64,000 nt of DNA from positions 352,501 through 416,500 of the forward strand of contig NZ_JALJAZ010000001.1 in the NCBI RefSeq assembly GCF_022899245.1. Reading direction: 5' to 3'. Position 1 is the stretch's first letter; each line of letters starts with the position of its first letter. A program made the translations under genes and the position numbers. The notes below the pieces were generated by a model, which made no database searches, was not told where the DNA came from, and was given only the letters and a program-made list of their open reading frames with translations. Below, one piece after another: positions 16,549 through 26,485 of this stretch. The DNA comes from Falsirhodobacter halotolerans. GTDB lineage: Bacteria; Pseudomonadota; Alphaproteobacteria; Rhodobacterales; Rhodobacteraceae.

Positions 16549-16791
16549 TCACGCGCTGATCGCCGACCTAAGCCCTCGGTAAAGGCGCTGTGCGCGATCA
16601 GGGCGCAGCGCTTGTGGGAGCCCGCGATTTGCGGCCGGTTCGCGCACATCGTCTGTCTCTTCGGCCAACTCCTCCGCAAACAGCCATTCGCACAGGGCGC
16701 GCGTGGCCCACGGGGGTATGGGATAGTCGTCTAAGCTGTGATGCGGCTCCACCCGCCGCTGCATGACGACGGTGTTGGTGTTCTGGGTCAT
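16549..16791 (-). pseudogene. Truncated N-terminal remnant of a phage adenine-type DNA methyltransferase
   Basis: From the ATG at 16791 the first 57 residues match the start of phage N6-adenine methyltransferases: HSLDDYPIPPWATRALCEWL followed by VREPAANRG. The latter is the SAM-binding 'EPACGxGxM'-type motif. Immediately afterwards the sequence loses similarity and stops at 80 residues, where such enzymes are two to three times longer and carry a DPPY-type catalytic motif. The break lies about 30 bases from the end of the cargo island ORF, so the island's arrival may have cut the gene. Confidence 0.55.
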
Positions 16792-16801
16792 GCGCGTGGC
16801 C

Positions 16802-17164
16802 CTACTTCCTGAACGGGCGTAACGCGGCCCGGATGAGCATCGCCGCCTTCTTCGCCCATCCGCGGACAATGGGGCTTTCTTCCGCTGATCGGCGTCGATG
16901 ACGATCGTCGACCTTGATCATCTTCATCATGGCGGCATGAATGACATGCTCGATCTCATCCAGCCCAGCCAATTCGGGGCGGAGCGGCAGCCCCATCGCC
17001 TCCAAGACATTCTGCCGATAGACGCGCTTGATGGTGGCGACGATTAGCGGATCGCCCCCGGTTGGGTTGTCTATGTAAAGGGCCATCTCGTCTTGGCTCA
17101 GGGCCATTTCACCACCGATTACGAAGTGCGGCAGGGGGCGGTCGTCGCAATAAGGGCAGGTCAT
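16802..17164 (-). CDS. Phage protein with N-terminal CPYC motif (120 aa)
   Basis: The start ATG at 17164 overlaps the stop of the methyltransferase gene upstream. The product begins MTCPYCDDRPLPHF, a possible half zinc-ribbon. Its middle is helical (EIEHVIHAAMMKMI) and its C-terminus strongly basic (KKAAMLIRAALRPFRK), which may contact nucleic acid. No named family is recognised. It belongs to the leftward accessory block of the prophage. Confidence 0.6.
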   Translation of the reverse strand: MTCPYCDDRPLPHFVIGGEMALSQDEMALYIDNPTGGDPLIVATIKRVYRQNVLEAMGLPLRPELAGLDEIEHVIHAAMMKMIKVDDRHRRRSAEESPIVRGWAKKAAMLIRAALRPFRK

Positions 17165-17820
17165 GCCGCCATCTCCTCGATCATGGGCGACCACTGTTCC
17201 GCGCAGGCTGCGGCGAGGCCGGGAAAGGTTGCGCTGCGCTGCTTCCAGCGATCGGGGCCGGGGCTGGCGCGGTGGATCTTCGACCAGGCGGCGTGGCGGG
17301 CGGGATCCTCGTCTTTGCGGGGCGGGGTCAGGCGATTCGTCGCCGTCAGCTGAGGCAGGCCGCGCAGGTAGAGGCCGGTGGCCTTAAACGCCTCATCCCC
17401 GAACCACCATGGCTGGACGATCTGCGGCTTGGGCAGGTCGGACGGCTTCCGCTCCTTGGCGTGGCGGTGCATCACAGGGTTCTCGATCATCACGCGCGGG
17501 ATGGGGGCGTTCCAGCACTCCGCAAACAGGGCCGCGCCCTCGGCCAGCTCCGCCCACATTTCGGCTAAGGTCCGACCACGCGGCGGGGCAGTCAGCCAGC
17601 GCACACCGCTGTTGCAAAGCCGGGTGCAGGGCGGGTGCATCACGGCCAGCATGTCCCAGCCGTCGCGTAGCACATCGCGCACGTCTCCGACGATATGGCG
17701 ATTGCTGCGATCGTCGGCGGGTAGCAGGTCGCAAGACCAGACGTCATGCCCACGGGCGGCAAAGGCCCGGCGCATCACGCCCGAGGTCTCGCAGCCAATC
17801 AGGATCCGCATGGGGGTCAT
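17161..17820 (-). CDS. Phage DNA cytosine methyltransferase-like protein (219 aa)
   Basis: A 219-residue protein with core motifs of cytosine-C5 methyltransferases. Motif I is RILIGCETSGVMRRAF near the N-terminus, followed by DVWSCDLLP. The catalytic-loop-like motif IV has Pro63-Pro64-Cys65 (HPPCTRLCNSG). Motif VI is Glu113-Asn114-Pro115 (MIENP). It is much shorter than restriction-type enzymes and lacks an obvious target-recognition region, as in small phage homologues annotated as DNA cytosine methyltransferases. Likely role: modification of phage DNA against host restriction. Met4 (17811) is an alternative start. It overlaps the adenine methyltransferase gene by a few bases. Confidence 0.72.
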   Translation of the reverse strand: MTPMRILIGCETSGVMRRAFAARGHDVWSCDLLPADDRSNRHIVGDVRDVLRDGWDMLAVMHPPCTRLCNSGVRWLTAPPRGRTLAEMWAELAEGAALFAECWNAPIPRVMIENPVMHRHAKERKPSDLPKPQIVQPWWFGDEAFKATGLYLRGLPQLTATNRLTPPRKDEDPARHAAWSKIHRASPGPDRWKQRSATFPGLAAACAEQWSPMIEEMAA

Positions 17821-18635
17821 ATCAGCACCCCCTGCGATGCTGCGCCCATGGGCGCAAAATTCATCCAGAGCACCTCGACACGGGCAGCAGCTCCATCGGC
17901 CAGCGCCTTGCGCTCGATCCTGTGCCAGCCGGTCAGCGCGTCGTCATACATGGGATGGGGGTAGCCCGAGAGAACCACCTTCCCCGTCAGGCTGCGAAGC
18001 ACCTCCAGCATCTGGCTGTGATCCGCGTCTGTCATTTCATGCGCGTAGTCTGCGGCCGCATCAGTGCGGGTCGCGAAGACATAGGGCGGATCGACATAAT
18101 GGAGCGTGTCCGGCCCATCATGGGCGGTCATGACGTCGCAGGCGCTGCGGTGTGAGATCACCACGCCTTGCAATCGCTCGATCATGGCGTTCATCGCGTC
18201 GGGGTAGTTCATCCAGTCCCGCGCCGGTGTCGTGCCAGACCGGCTGCTGTTCTGCCGAAAGCCGGATCTCCGATGCACCGCATTGGACCCGAACCCCATA
18301 AAGGATCGAACGACAGTCCTGCGGGCGCGTTCAAGGTCATCATCGGCGGGATTATACGCCTCGATGAATTCCACCTCGGCAAAGGGGGTGATGCGAAGGC
18401 TGTCGCGCAGATTTTGCGCCTGAGGGCCGCGCAGAACGCGAAACAGGTTTACCACCTCATCATCAAGGTCATTGTAGACCTCGGCATGGGATCGTGGCTT
18501 GCGCATCAGCACCGATGCGGCCCCGCCGAACGGTGCGACATAGACGCGATGCCGGGGGAAGTGGCTGATGATCCATGGGGCAAGCATCCACTTGCCCCCA
18601 TGCCAGCGTAGGATGGGGCGGGTTGGGGCATTCAT
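17817..18635 (-). CDS. D12-class DNA N6-adenine methyltransferase (Dam-like, 272 aa)
   Basis: The ATG at 18635 starts a 272-residue protein with the D12 class layout. The N-terminal SAM motif is LRWHGGKWMLAPWI, followed by YVAPFGGAASVL and EVYNDLDDEVVNLFRVL. The catalytic DPPY is at residues 182-185 (HYVDPPYVF). A SGYPHPMYD segment follows near the C-terminus. Family members methylate adenine in short targets. Beside the cytosine methyltransferase it probably protects phage DNA from restriction or changes transcription in the lysogen. No restriction endonuclease is nearby, so it is an orphan enzyme. Confidence 0.88.
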   Translation of the reverse strand: MNAPTRPILRWHGGKWMLAPWIISHFPRHRVYVAPFGGAASVLMRKPRSHAEVYNDLDDEVVNLFRVLRGPQAQNLRDSLRITPFAEVEFIEAYNPADDDLERARRTVVRSFMGFGSNAVHRRSGFRQNSSRSGTTPARDWMNYPDAMNAMIERLQGVVISHRSACDVMTAHDGPDTLHYVDPPYVFATRTDAAADYAHEMTDADHSQMLEVLRSLTGKVVLSGYPHPMYDDALTGWHRIERKALADGAAARVEVLWMNFAPMGAASQGVLI

Positions 18636-19057
18636 GGATACATCGCTCCCGGCCCCTCGGGGCACCATGTCTGATGGGTGTGGCCCTCGGGCGGGTTGCA
18701 GGCGCAGGCGGGCGCGGCGGGGCCGATCGAGCCGAACAACTCGACCAGCGCCTGGCGCCGCAGATCTGCGAACTGCGGCCAGCCATCCAGCGCGTCGGCA
18801 ATGCGGGCCAGCAGCACGTCGCGGGGATGGGCGAAGCCCACGGGGGTCATGGGCAGCAGCGGTTGCGGCACCTCGCCCCCGCGCCGTGCGCGTTCCGCAG
18901 CCTCGCGATAGGCCCACGCGACATTCAGGTTCGCGGTGTCGGGGGTGCGGGCCTCGCTGCGCAGGTGGGTGCCGTCCGACAGCCAGTATTGCGTGACGTG
19001 GCGGTCACCCAGGGGGCCGGTCTGCTGGCGTTCGATGTGGGGGATGGGAGGGGTCAT
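18632..19057 (-). CDS. Phage protein of unknown function (141 aa)
   Basis: I chose the ATG at 19057, which overlaps the upstream stop (ATGA); a longer frame upstream looks like shadow sequence. The product is soluble, with an N-terminal basic segment, a helical middle (RIADALDGWPQFADLRRQAL) and a C-terminal Cys/His-rich tail (CACNPPEGHTHQTWC) that might bind a metal. No named family is recognised. It overlaps the adenine methyltransferase start by four bases. Confidence 0.58.
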   Translation of the reverse strand: MTPPIPHIERQQTGPLGDRHVTQYWLSDGTHLRSEARTPDTANLNVAWAYREAAERARRGGEVPQPLLPMTPVGFAHPRDVLLARIADALDGWPQFADLRRQALVELFGSIGPAAPACACNPPEGHTHQTWCPEGPGAMYP

Positions 19058-19284
19058 GCCTTTTCCCCGTTTGCTTCGAGATATGCGGAAAACGTGGAGG
19101 CGGTGGCATCGAAAACGCCTTCGCATTCCGGGCAATGCTTGAATGCGCCAGACGCGCAAACGCGACCTGTCTCATGGTCGAGATGCTTGTGCTCTATCTC
19201 AATGTCACTTCCGCACATGCCGCATGTGGCGATCACGGATCCTACGCGGACATCGGTGATCGGCTCGATGTGGAGATCGGTCAT
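19054..19284 (-). CDS. Small zinc-ribbon-like phage protein (76 aa)
   Basis: Two CxxC pairs are visible (CGMCGSDIEIEH and CPECEGVF), with a further Cys between them, typical of a small zinc ribbon. The start is the ATG at 19284, overlapping the upstream stop (TGATG). It may be a small nucleic-acid-binding or adaptor protein. The exact family is unknown. Confidence 0.62.
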   Translation of the reverse strand: MTDLHIEPITDVRVGSVIATCGMCGSDIEIEHKHLDHETGRVCASGAFKHCPECEGVFDATASTFSAYLEANGEKA

Positions 19285-20246
19285 CACGCCCCTCCCTTGT
19301 GACTGGCTATGGCCGCGCGGATGGTCGCCAGCAGGTCCGCCACGCCCACCTGCGTCTCATCGCCCTCAAAGCCGCTGATGAACCGCTCTGCGGCCACCAG
19401 CGCCCCCACGTCCTCGGGTGGGGTGGTGTGGTCGGCGCGAATGTATTCTTGCCTCCACCAGCATTCGTCGTGGTAATCCCAAACGACAGCGGGCTTATTT
19501 TCGTGCCCCCCCCTCAATCCAAATCCGCTCGGCATCCCTTCCACCCGTTCGCGGCTGGTCGCCTCGGCGGGACGGCTGGCAAGGACATCCAAAGCGGCAG
19601 GTGGTGACATCGCGAGGATGGCATCCTCAATTTCTTTTTCGTCGCGATCCTCGACCCATCCGTGACGAATGCAGTTCAACGTGGAGGTTCGTCCAATCTT
19701 CCACGCCTCCACCAGCGCCGCGTTGTCCGTGGGCGCAGCGGTGGGGGTGGGGTGGGTGGTCGCCCTCAGCGCCCTTTGGAATAGATCGGCATAGTGTCGT
19801 GCGTCTCCGCGCGAGAACGTAGGGCTTTTTTCTCCGACAGAATGAAGCGCCCACATCTCCGCTGCCATAGCAAGATCGGCGTGAAGCGTGTCATCCGCCA
19901 CAGCCTCCCCCGCTGTCTCCTGCGGGGCGGGTGGGGTGTCCAGAAGGGCGAACTTCTCAAAATGGTCGAGCATCTGCCGCCGAGCGATGTCCGTGGCCGT
20001 CTGGGATTGGTAGTGCGGACGGAGCCGTGCTACCTCGGCAAGCAGACCCGTGTGTGTCGTGTCTCTGGGCGAGGTGGCGCGGGCCGCGAGCGCGCGTGTC
20101 GTTTCCAGTATCGCCACCACCTCCGTATCCCGCAGAGAACCGTAGCCGTTCATCATGCGGATCAGCGGGAACAGAGCTTTTTCGACACCTTTCGGCGTCA
20201 GGTCTGGGGTGGCCGGGGCAGGGGGATCGGGTTGCTTTTGGGTCAT
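19284..20246 (-). CDS. Phage protein of unknown function (320 aa), first gene of the leftward block
   Basis: I chose the ATG at 20246 (MTQKQPDPPAP); a longer frame to 20321 runs toward the attachment region and is unlikely. After a Pro-rich start the protein is mostly helical, with a Trp-rich segment near the C-terminus (VVWDYHDECWWRQEYI). Overall style resembles large, variable 'ead/Ea22-like' accessory proteins of prophages, but this is only a resemblance. It begins about 85 bases from the attR remnant and heads an operon of at least six coupled genes. Confidence 0.6.
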   Translation of the reverse strand: MTQKQPDPPAPATPDLTPKGVEKALFPLIRMMNGYGSLRDTEVVAILETTRALAARATSPRDTTHTGLLAEVARLRPHYQSQTATDIARRQMLDHFEKFALLDTPPAPQETAGEAVADDTLHADLAMAAEMWALHSVGEKSPTFSRGDARHYADLFQRALRATTHPTPTAAPTDNAALVEAWKIGRTSTLNCIRHGWVEDRDEKEIEDAILAMSPPAALDVLASRPAEATSRERVEGMPSGFGLRGGHENKPAVVWDYHDECWWRQEYIRADHTTPPEDVGALVAAERFISGFEGDETQVGVADLLATIRAAIASHKGGA

Positions 20247-20273
20247 GTCTCTATCCGTTTCGAACGGGTTGCC

Positions 20274-20293
20274 CCAGCCCGGTATTGGGCTGG
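20274..20293. repeat. Perfect hairpin between the last phage gene and attR
   Basis: CCAGCCC (20274-20280) and GGGCTGG (20287-20293) form a seven-base-pair stem with a six-base loop. It lies 28 bases upstream of the phage gene start at 20246 and about 40 bases from the tRNA remnant. It could be an operator for the leftward operon or an integrase arm site. Confidence 0.35.
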
Positions 20294-20330
20294 AGCGCGA
20301 GACAACCGACGATGATATCAACGAAGAAAA

Positions 20331-20381
20331 TTCAGACTACGAATCTGAGGGTCGGGCGTTCGAATCGCTCCGGGTTCACCA
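20331..20381 (+). other. attR candidate: 3' half of tRNA-Arg(ACG)
   Basis: The segment folds as the 3' part of a tRNA. The anticodon stem is TCAGA (20332-20336) with TCTGA (20344-20348), and the loop CTACGAA has anticodon ACG. A five-base variable loop follows. The T-stem is GGGCG/CGCTC around TTCGAAT (20354-20370), then the 3' acceptor strand CGGGTTC and ACCA (to 20381). No D-arm and no matching 5' acceptor strand (GAACCCG) occur upstream. The remnant therefore marks the crossover region at the right prophage end. The intact tRNA should lie on the left flank. Confidence 0.78.
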
Positions 20382-20439
20382 TTACCCTTCATGACGTTGA
20401 CGACCGTGCCTCGGGGGCTTTGCCCCGCGCCTTGGCATG

Positions 20440-22201
<1,762 letters not shown>

Positions 22202-22209
<8 letters not shown>

Positions 22210-22873
22210 GAATACGGTCCTTCAGGTGGAACAGGCGGCCTTGCGGCTGAACGGCAGTGCGGGTCCGGTCGAGATCCTGCGCGGCATCGATCTTGACGTG
22301 CACCGGGGGGAGACGTTGGGCCTTGTCGGGCCGTCGGGGTCGGGGAAATCCTCGCTTCTGATGCTGTTGGGCGGGCTGGAGCGGCCCACGGGCGGAACGG
22401 TGCGGGCGCTGGGCCAGGATCTGTCCGCCATGGACGAAGACGCGCTGTCCCGCTTCCGCCGGGGGAATATGGGGGTGGTGTTTCAGTCTTTCCACCTGAT
22501 CCCCACGATGACCGCGCAGGAAAACGTGGCGCTGGCGCTGGAACTGGCAGGGCAGGAGGACGGAATGGCCCGCGCTGCCGAAGAATTGAACGCCGTGGGT
22601 CTGGGCCACCGGCTGGACCACTATCCCCGCCAGATGTCGGGGGGCGAGCAGCAGCGCGTGGCGCTGGCCCGCGCCTGGGCACCGCGCCCGGCGATCCTTC
22701 TGGCGGATGAGCCGACGGGCAACCTCGACAGTTCGACCGGCGCGCAGATCATGGATCTGCTGTTCGGCCTGCGCGATCATGGGGCGACGCTGGTTCTGGT
22801 GACCCATGCGCCCGAACTGGCCGAACGCTGCGACCGCGTGGTCCACATGGCCGACGGGCGTCTGGCCGCATGA
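22202..22873 (+). CDS. ybbA: ABC transporter ATP-binding protein (YbbA/LolD type)
   Basis: A 223-residue ATPase with Walker [10 protein letters not shown], a Q-loop, signature [14 protein letters not shown] and Walker [13 protein letters not shown]. This form belongs to the MacB/LolD class that pairs with FtsX-like permeases. The next gene is such a permease and overlaps the stop. ATG 22202 and ATG 22208 are both possible starts. The orientation relative to tesA argues for YbbA rather than LolD. The transported substrate is unknown. Confidence 0.85.
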
Positions 22874-25362
22874 CCGGCACCGTTCCTATGGCGCTGCGGA
22901 TCGCGCGGCGTGAAATGCGCGGCGGCCTGCGCGGTTTTCGCATCTTTCTTCTGTGCCTGATCCTTGGCGTCGCGGCCATCGCCGCCGTCGGCACCGTGCG
23001 GTCGGCGATCGAGAACGGCATTGCGGCGCAGGGCGCGCAGATCCTCGGCGGCAATGCCGAGATGAGCTTCACCTACCGCGAGGCCGACGCGACCGAGATG
23101 GACTTCATGGAGGCGCGGTCCGACCGCGTGTCCACCACGATCGAGATGCGGTCGATGGCCGGGATCGGCGACAGCCGCGTGCTGACGCAGTTGCGCGGGG
23201 TGGACGGGCTTTATCCGATGTTCGGCGCGGTCACGCTCGACCCCGCGATGCCCATCGGGCAGGCCTTCGCGGGCGACGATCTTCCCGGCGCGGTGATGGA
23301 CCCGACGCTGGCCGCCCGTCTGGGCGCGACGGTGGGGGACGAGGTCACCCTGGCCGGGCGCCCCTTCCGCCTGATGGCCCTTTTGCGGGCGGAACCGGAT
23401 GCGTCTTTCGGGGGCCTGTCCTGGGCGCCGCGCACGCTGGTCGGGCTGGATGCGCTGCGCGCGGCGGGGTTTCTGGCCCCCGGCACGGTGTTCGATGCCG
23501 ACTACCGTCTGGACCTGCCCGACGGCACCGATCTTGAGGCGCTGAAGGCCGAGGCCCTGCGCCAGTTCTCCGACACCGGTATGCGCTGGCGGGATGAGCG
23601 TCGGCCCTCCTCCTCCACCGAACGGTTCGTGGACCAGATGGCGGCATTCCTGACGCTGATGGGGCTGGCGGGTCTGGCCGTGGGGGGCGTCGGCATTCAG
23701 GCGGCCACGGCGGCCTGGGTCGCGCGGCGGGTGCCGACGCTGGCGACCTTGCGGGTTCTGGGGGCCACGGGCCGCACGATCCTTCTGGCCTCGGCGTTGC
23801 AGGTGGGGGTGCTGGCGGGCGTGGGCGTTCTGGGCGGTCTGGCGCTGGGCGCGGCCCTGCCGATGCTGATGGGCGGTTGGCTGGCGGCCAGCCTGCCGTT
23901 TCCGGTGCAGGTCGGCCTCTATCCCGGTCCGCTGTTGCAGGCCGCCGTCTATGGCGTGCTGGTTGCGGCGCTGTTCACCTTGTGGCCCTTGGCGCGGGTG
24001 GCCGATCTGCGCGCGGCCTCGCTCTATCGTGGCGGGACGGAGGGGCGGCCCCCCCTCCGCTATGCCGTGGCGCTGGTCGTTCTGGCGGCGGCGCTGATCG
24101 GCGCGGCGGCGGTCTTCACCGGCGACTGGAAGCTGACCCTTGGAATGGCAGGCGGCATCGCGGGAACGATGGTCGTGCTGCTGCTGGCCGTGCGCGGGGT
24201 TCAGGCGTTGGCGCATCGGGCGGCGCGGCGGGTGCGGCGTCCGTCTTTCCGCGTGGCGCTCGCCTCGGTGGGGGAGGGGGCGGGCCTGCGCAACACCGTG
24301 CTGTCGCTGGGCCTTGGGCTTGGTGTTCTGGCGGCGGTGGGGCAGATCGACCTGAACCTGCGTCAGGCCATCGACCGCGACCTGCCCACGCGCGCGCCCT
24401 CGCATTTCTTCGTGGATGTGCAGCCCGATCAGGTGGACGCGTTTCTGGCCCGGCTGGAGGCCGCGCCCAAGGTGACGGAGGTGGCCCATGCCCCCATGCT
24501 GCGCGGTGTCCTGACCCGCATCAACGGCCGCCCTGCGCGCGAGGTGGGGGGCGATCACTGGGTCCTGCGCGGCGATCGCGGCCTGACCTATGCCGACACC
24601 CCGGCCGAGGAGGTGATTGCCGGCGACTGGTGGGCCGCCGATTATACCGGACCGCCGCAGGTCAGCTTCGGCGCGACCGAGGCGGCGGAAATCGGCATCG
24701 GCCTTGGCGACACGCTGACGATCAACGTCCTTGGCCGCGATATCGAGGCGACCATCACCTCGCTGCGCGAACTGGATTTCAGCGATGCGGGTCTGGGTTT
24801 CGTCATGGTGCTGAACCCGGCGGCGCTGGCCGGTGCGCCGCATACGAATGTGGTCACCATCCATTCGCAGGGCGACATCATCCCCCTGCTGAACGAACTG
24901 GGGCGGGAGTTTCCGAACGTCACCTCCATTTCCGTGGGCGACGCCATCGCGCGGGTGATGGAGATCATGGGGGCGGTGGCCACCGCGACGCGGGCGGCGG
25001 CGGCGATCACGCTGGCCGCCGGTCTGGCCGTGCTGATCGGGGCGGCGGCGGCGGCGCAACGCGCGCGCCTGCACGAGGCGGCGGTGCTGAAGGTGCTGGG
25101 CGCGACGCGGGCCTGGATCCTTGCGAACTTTGCCCTGCGCGCGGCGCTGATGGGTCTGGTCGCGGGGGGCGTGGCCGCGCTTGCGGGGGCGGTTGCCGCC
25201 TGGGCGGTGATGCGCTTCGTGCTGGAATCGACCTTCGTCTTTGCGCCATGGTCCGCCCTGATGATCATCGGCGGCGGGGTGGCGGCCACGCTGCTGGCCT
25301 CGGCCCTGTTCGCATGGCGGCCCCTCTCGGCCCGTCCGGCACGAATCCTGCGCGAGGGGTGA
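22870..25362 (+). CDS. ybbP: Large FtsX-like ABC permease (YbbP)
   Basis: An 830-residue permease that starts at ATG 22870, overlapping the ybbA stop. A first span lies near residues 18-38 and is followed by a periplasmic domain. FtsX-type membrane blocks lie at about 255-350 and 710-820, with extra spans and a second periplasmic domain between them. This is the layout of YbbP, which carries two FtsX units. With YbbA it forms a type VII-like ABC system thought to act on lipids or envelope substrates. The C-terminus (WRPLSARPARILREG) is typical of the family. Confidence 0.85.
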   Translation: MTGTVPMALRIARREMRGGLRGFRIFLLCLILGVAAIAAVGTVRSAIENGIAAQGAQILGGNAEMSFTYREADATEMDFMEARSDRVSTTIEMRSMAGIGDSRVLTQLRGVDGLYPMFGAVTLDPAMPIGQAFAGDDLPGAVMDPTLAARLGATVGDEVTLAGRPFRLMALLRAEPDASFGGLSWAPRTLVGLDALRAAGFLAPGTVFDADYRLDLPDGTDLEALKAEALRQFSDTGMRWRDERRPSSSTERFVDQMAAFLTLMGLAGLAVGGVGIQAATAAWVARRVPTLATLRVLGATGRTILLASALQVGVLAGVGVLGGLALGAALPMLMGGWLAASLPFPVQVGLYPGPLLQAAVYGVLVAALFTLWPLARVADLRAASLYRGGTEGRPPLRYAVALVVLAAALIGAAAVFTGDWKLTLGMAGGIAGTMVVLLLAVRGVQALAHRAARRVRRPSFRVALASVGEGAGLRNTVLSLGLGLGVLAAVGQIDLNLRQAIDRDLPTRAPSHFFVDVQPDQVDAFLARLEAAPKVTEVAHAPMLRGVLTRINGRPAREVGGDHWVLRGDRGLTYADTPAEEVIAGDWWAADYTGPPQVSFGATEAAEIGIGLGDTLTINVLGRDIEATITSLRELDFSDAGLGFVMVLNPAALAGAPHTNVVTIHSQGDIIPLLNELGREFPNVTSISVGDAIARVMEIMGAVATATRAAAAITLAAGLAVLIGAAAAAQRARLHEAAVLKVLGATRAWILANFALRAALMGLVAGGVAALAGAVAAWAVMRFVLESTFVFAPWSALMIIGGGVAATLLASALFAWRPLSARPARILREG

Positions 25363-25390
25363 TCAAACCCCTCGCAAAATCGTGCGGCCG

Positions 25391-25403
25391 CGTCATATTG
25401 ACG
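25391..25403. promoter_or_regulatory. Inverted repeat upstream of mscL
   Basis: CGTCA and TGACG face each other with a three-base spacer, about 27 bases before the mscL start. It overlaps a possible TTGACG -35 box. It may be an operator of mscL; the regulator is unknown. Confidence 0.25.
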
Positions 25404-25429
25404 TGACATAACGAACGAAGGGGGCACCC

Positions 25430-25870
25430 ATGCTCAAGGAATTCCAGAAATTCATCGCGCGGGGGAATGTCCTCGATCTGGCGGTGGGGATCATCATCGG
25501 GGCGGCGTTCACCGCGATCGTCAGCTCCATCGTTCAGGACCTGATCAATCCGGTCATCGGCCTGATCATCGGCGGGATCGACTTCACCAACCTCTATTGG
25601 GTGATGTCGGGCACGGTTCCCGAAGGGGCGAGCCTGTCGCAGGCGCGCGATTCGGGGGCGGCGATCTTCGCCTATGGCAGCTTCATCATGGCGGTCATCA
25701 ACTTCATGATCATCGCCTTCGTGGTGTTCATGCTGGTCAAGGTGGTCAACAACGTGAAGGACCACGTGCACCGCAAGGAAGAGGCCGCCCCCGCCGCGCC
25801 CAAAGGCCCGACGCAGGAGGAGCTTCTGATCCAGATCCGCGATCTTCTGGCGCAAAAGCCCACCGTTTGA
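25430..25870 (+). CDS. mscL: Large-conductance mechanosensitive channel
   Basis: A 146-residue channel that opens under membrane tension to release solutes on hypo-osmotic shock. The N-terminus [20 protein letters not shown] continues into the Gly/Ala-rich pore helix TM1 ([14 protein letters not shown]). A periplasmic loop and TM2 (about residues 83-103, [17 protein letters not shown]) follow, then a charged C-terminal helix ([13 protein letters not shown]). All are hallmarks of MscL. AACGAAGGGGG precedes the ATG. Confidence 0.96.
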   Translation: MLKEFQKFIARGNVLDLAVGIIIGAAFTAIVSSIVQDLINPVIGLIIGGIDFTNLYWVMSGTVPEGASLSQARDSGAAIFAYGSFIMAVINFMIIAFVVFMLVKVVNNVKDHVHRKEEAAPAAPKGPTQEELLIQIRDLLAQKPTV

Positions 25871-25930
25871 ACGACTTGCGCATGGCGGTGCGCGGCGTAT
25901 GATCGGGGCCGGATCCAGAAGGGTCCGGAC

Positions 25931-26404
25931 ATGACCGGTTTTTCCATGAAACTCGACGCGATCGACCGCCGCATCCTTGCGGCCCTGCAACGTCAGGGCC
26001 GCATCACGAACGCCGAACTGGCCGAACAGGCCAACCTTTCGGCCTCTGCCTGCCACCGCCGCGTGCAGCGGCTGGAGGAGGAGGGGTTCATCGCCGGCTA
26101 TGTCGCCCTTCTGGACGCGCGCAAGATGGATCGGCCCACGACGGTCTTCGTGGAAATCACCCTGTCGGGCCAGGCGGATGAGGTTCTGGCCGCGTTCGAG
26201 GCGGCGGTGCAGCGCATTCCCGATGTGCTGGAATGCCATCTGATGGCGGGATCGGCGGATTACCTTTTGAAGGTCGTGGCCCTGGACACCGAGGATTTCG
26301 CCCGCATCCACCGCCAGCATCTGGCGCGTCTTCCGGGCGTGGCGCAGATGCATTCGTCCTTTGCGCTGAAGACCGTGTTCCGCACGACGGCCATTCCCGT
26401 CTGA
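25931..26404 (+). CDS. Lrp/AsnC family transcriptional regulator
   Basis: A 157-residue regulator. The N-terminal winged helix-turn-helix is LDAIDRRILAALQRQGRITN, continuing through NLSASACHRRVQRLEEEGFI. The C-terminal RAM domain (VFVEITL ... YLLKVVALDTEDF) binds amino acid effectors in the family. The ATG at 25931 is supported by AGAAGGG eight bases upstream; Met at 25946 is an alternative. The neighbours give no hint of the effector. Confidence 0.9.
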   Translation: MTGFSMKLDAIDRRILAALQRQGRITNAELAEQANLSASACHRRVQRLEEEGFIAGYVALLDARKMDRPTTVFVEITLSGQADEVLAAFEAAVQRIPDVLECHLMAGSADYLLKVVALDTEDFARIHRQHLARLPGVAQMHSSFALKTVFRTTAIPV

Positions 26405-26423
26405 CGGGCCCCGGATAACGAAA

Positions 26424-26447
26424 AACCCCCGAGCGGTGCCGGGGGTT
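26424..26447 (-). terminator. Terminator of rpsU (possibly bidirectional)
   Basis: A CCCCCG/CGGGGG stem lies between the convergent Lrp-type gene and rpsU. The T-tract follows on the minus strand, so it mainly terminates rpsU. Confidence 0.75.
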
Positions 26448-26485
26448 CAACGACGGGCCTTGCGGCCCCAGCTTGACGAAACGTC

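Larger units (their letters stand above)
1..20381. mobile_element. Right-hand part of an integrated siphovirus-like prophage
   Basis: The segment holds a tail tape-measure C-terminus, tail-tip genes, a J-like protein, an endolysin, small membrane (holin-like) proteins, DNA methyltransferases and many small unrecognised ORFs, followed by chromosomal housekeeping genes. Tail and lysis genes read rightward. The block at 16549-20246 reads leftward, as early or accessory genes often do at the far end of a prophage. The right boundary is set by a tRNA-Arg(ACG) 3' remnant at 20331-20381. No integrase, repressor, terminase, portal or capsid gene is visible, so these must lie left of the window. Whether the element is still functional cannot be judged here. 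Confidence 0.93.

Noticed and set aside
20331-20381. Complete tRNA gene
   Set aside because: The D-arm and the 5' acceptor strand are absent upstream, so it is annotated as an attachment remnant instead.
22777-25074. A 765-residue minus-strand ORF opposite ybbP, and similar long antisense ORFs (e.g. 25265-26353, 30095-33010, 35365-37476, 45023-47089)
   Set aside because: All are His/Arg/Gly/Asp-rich translations of the complement of well-identified genes, as expected in high-GC DNA.
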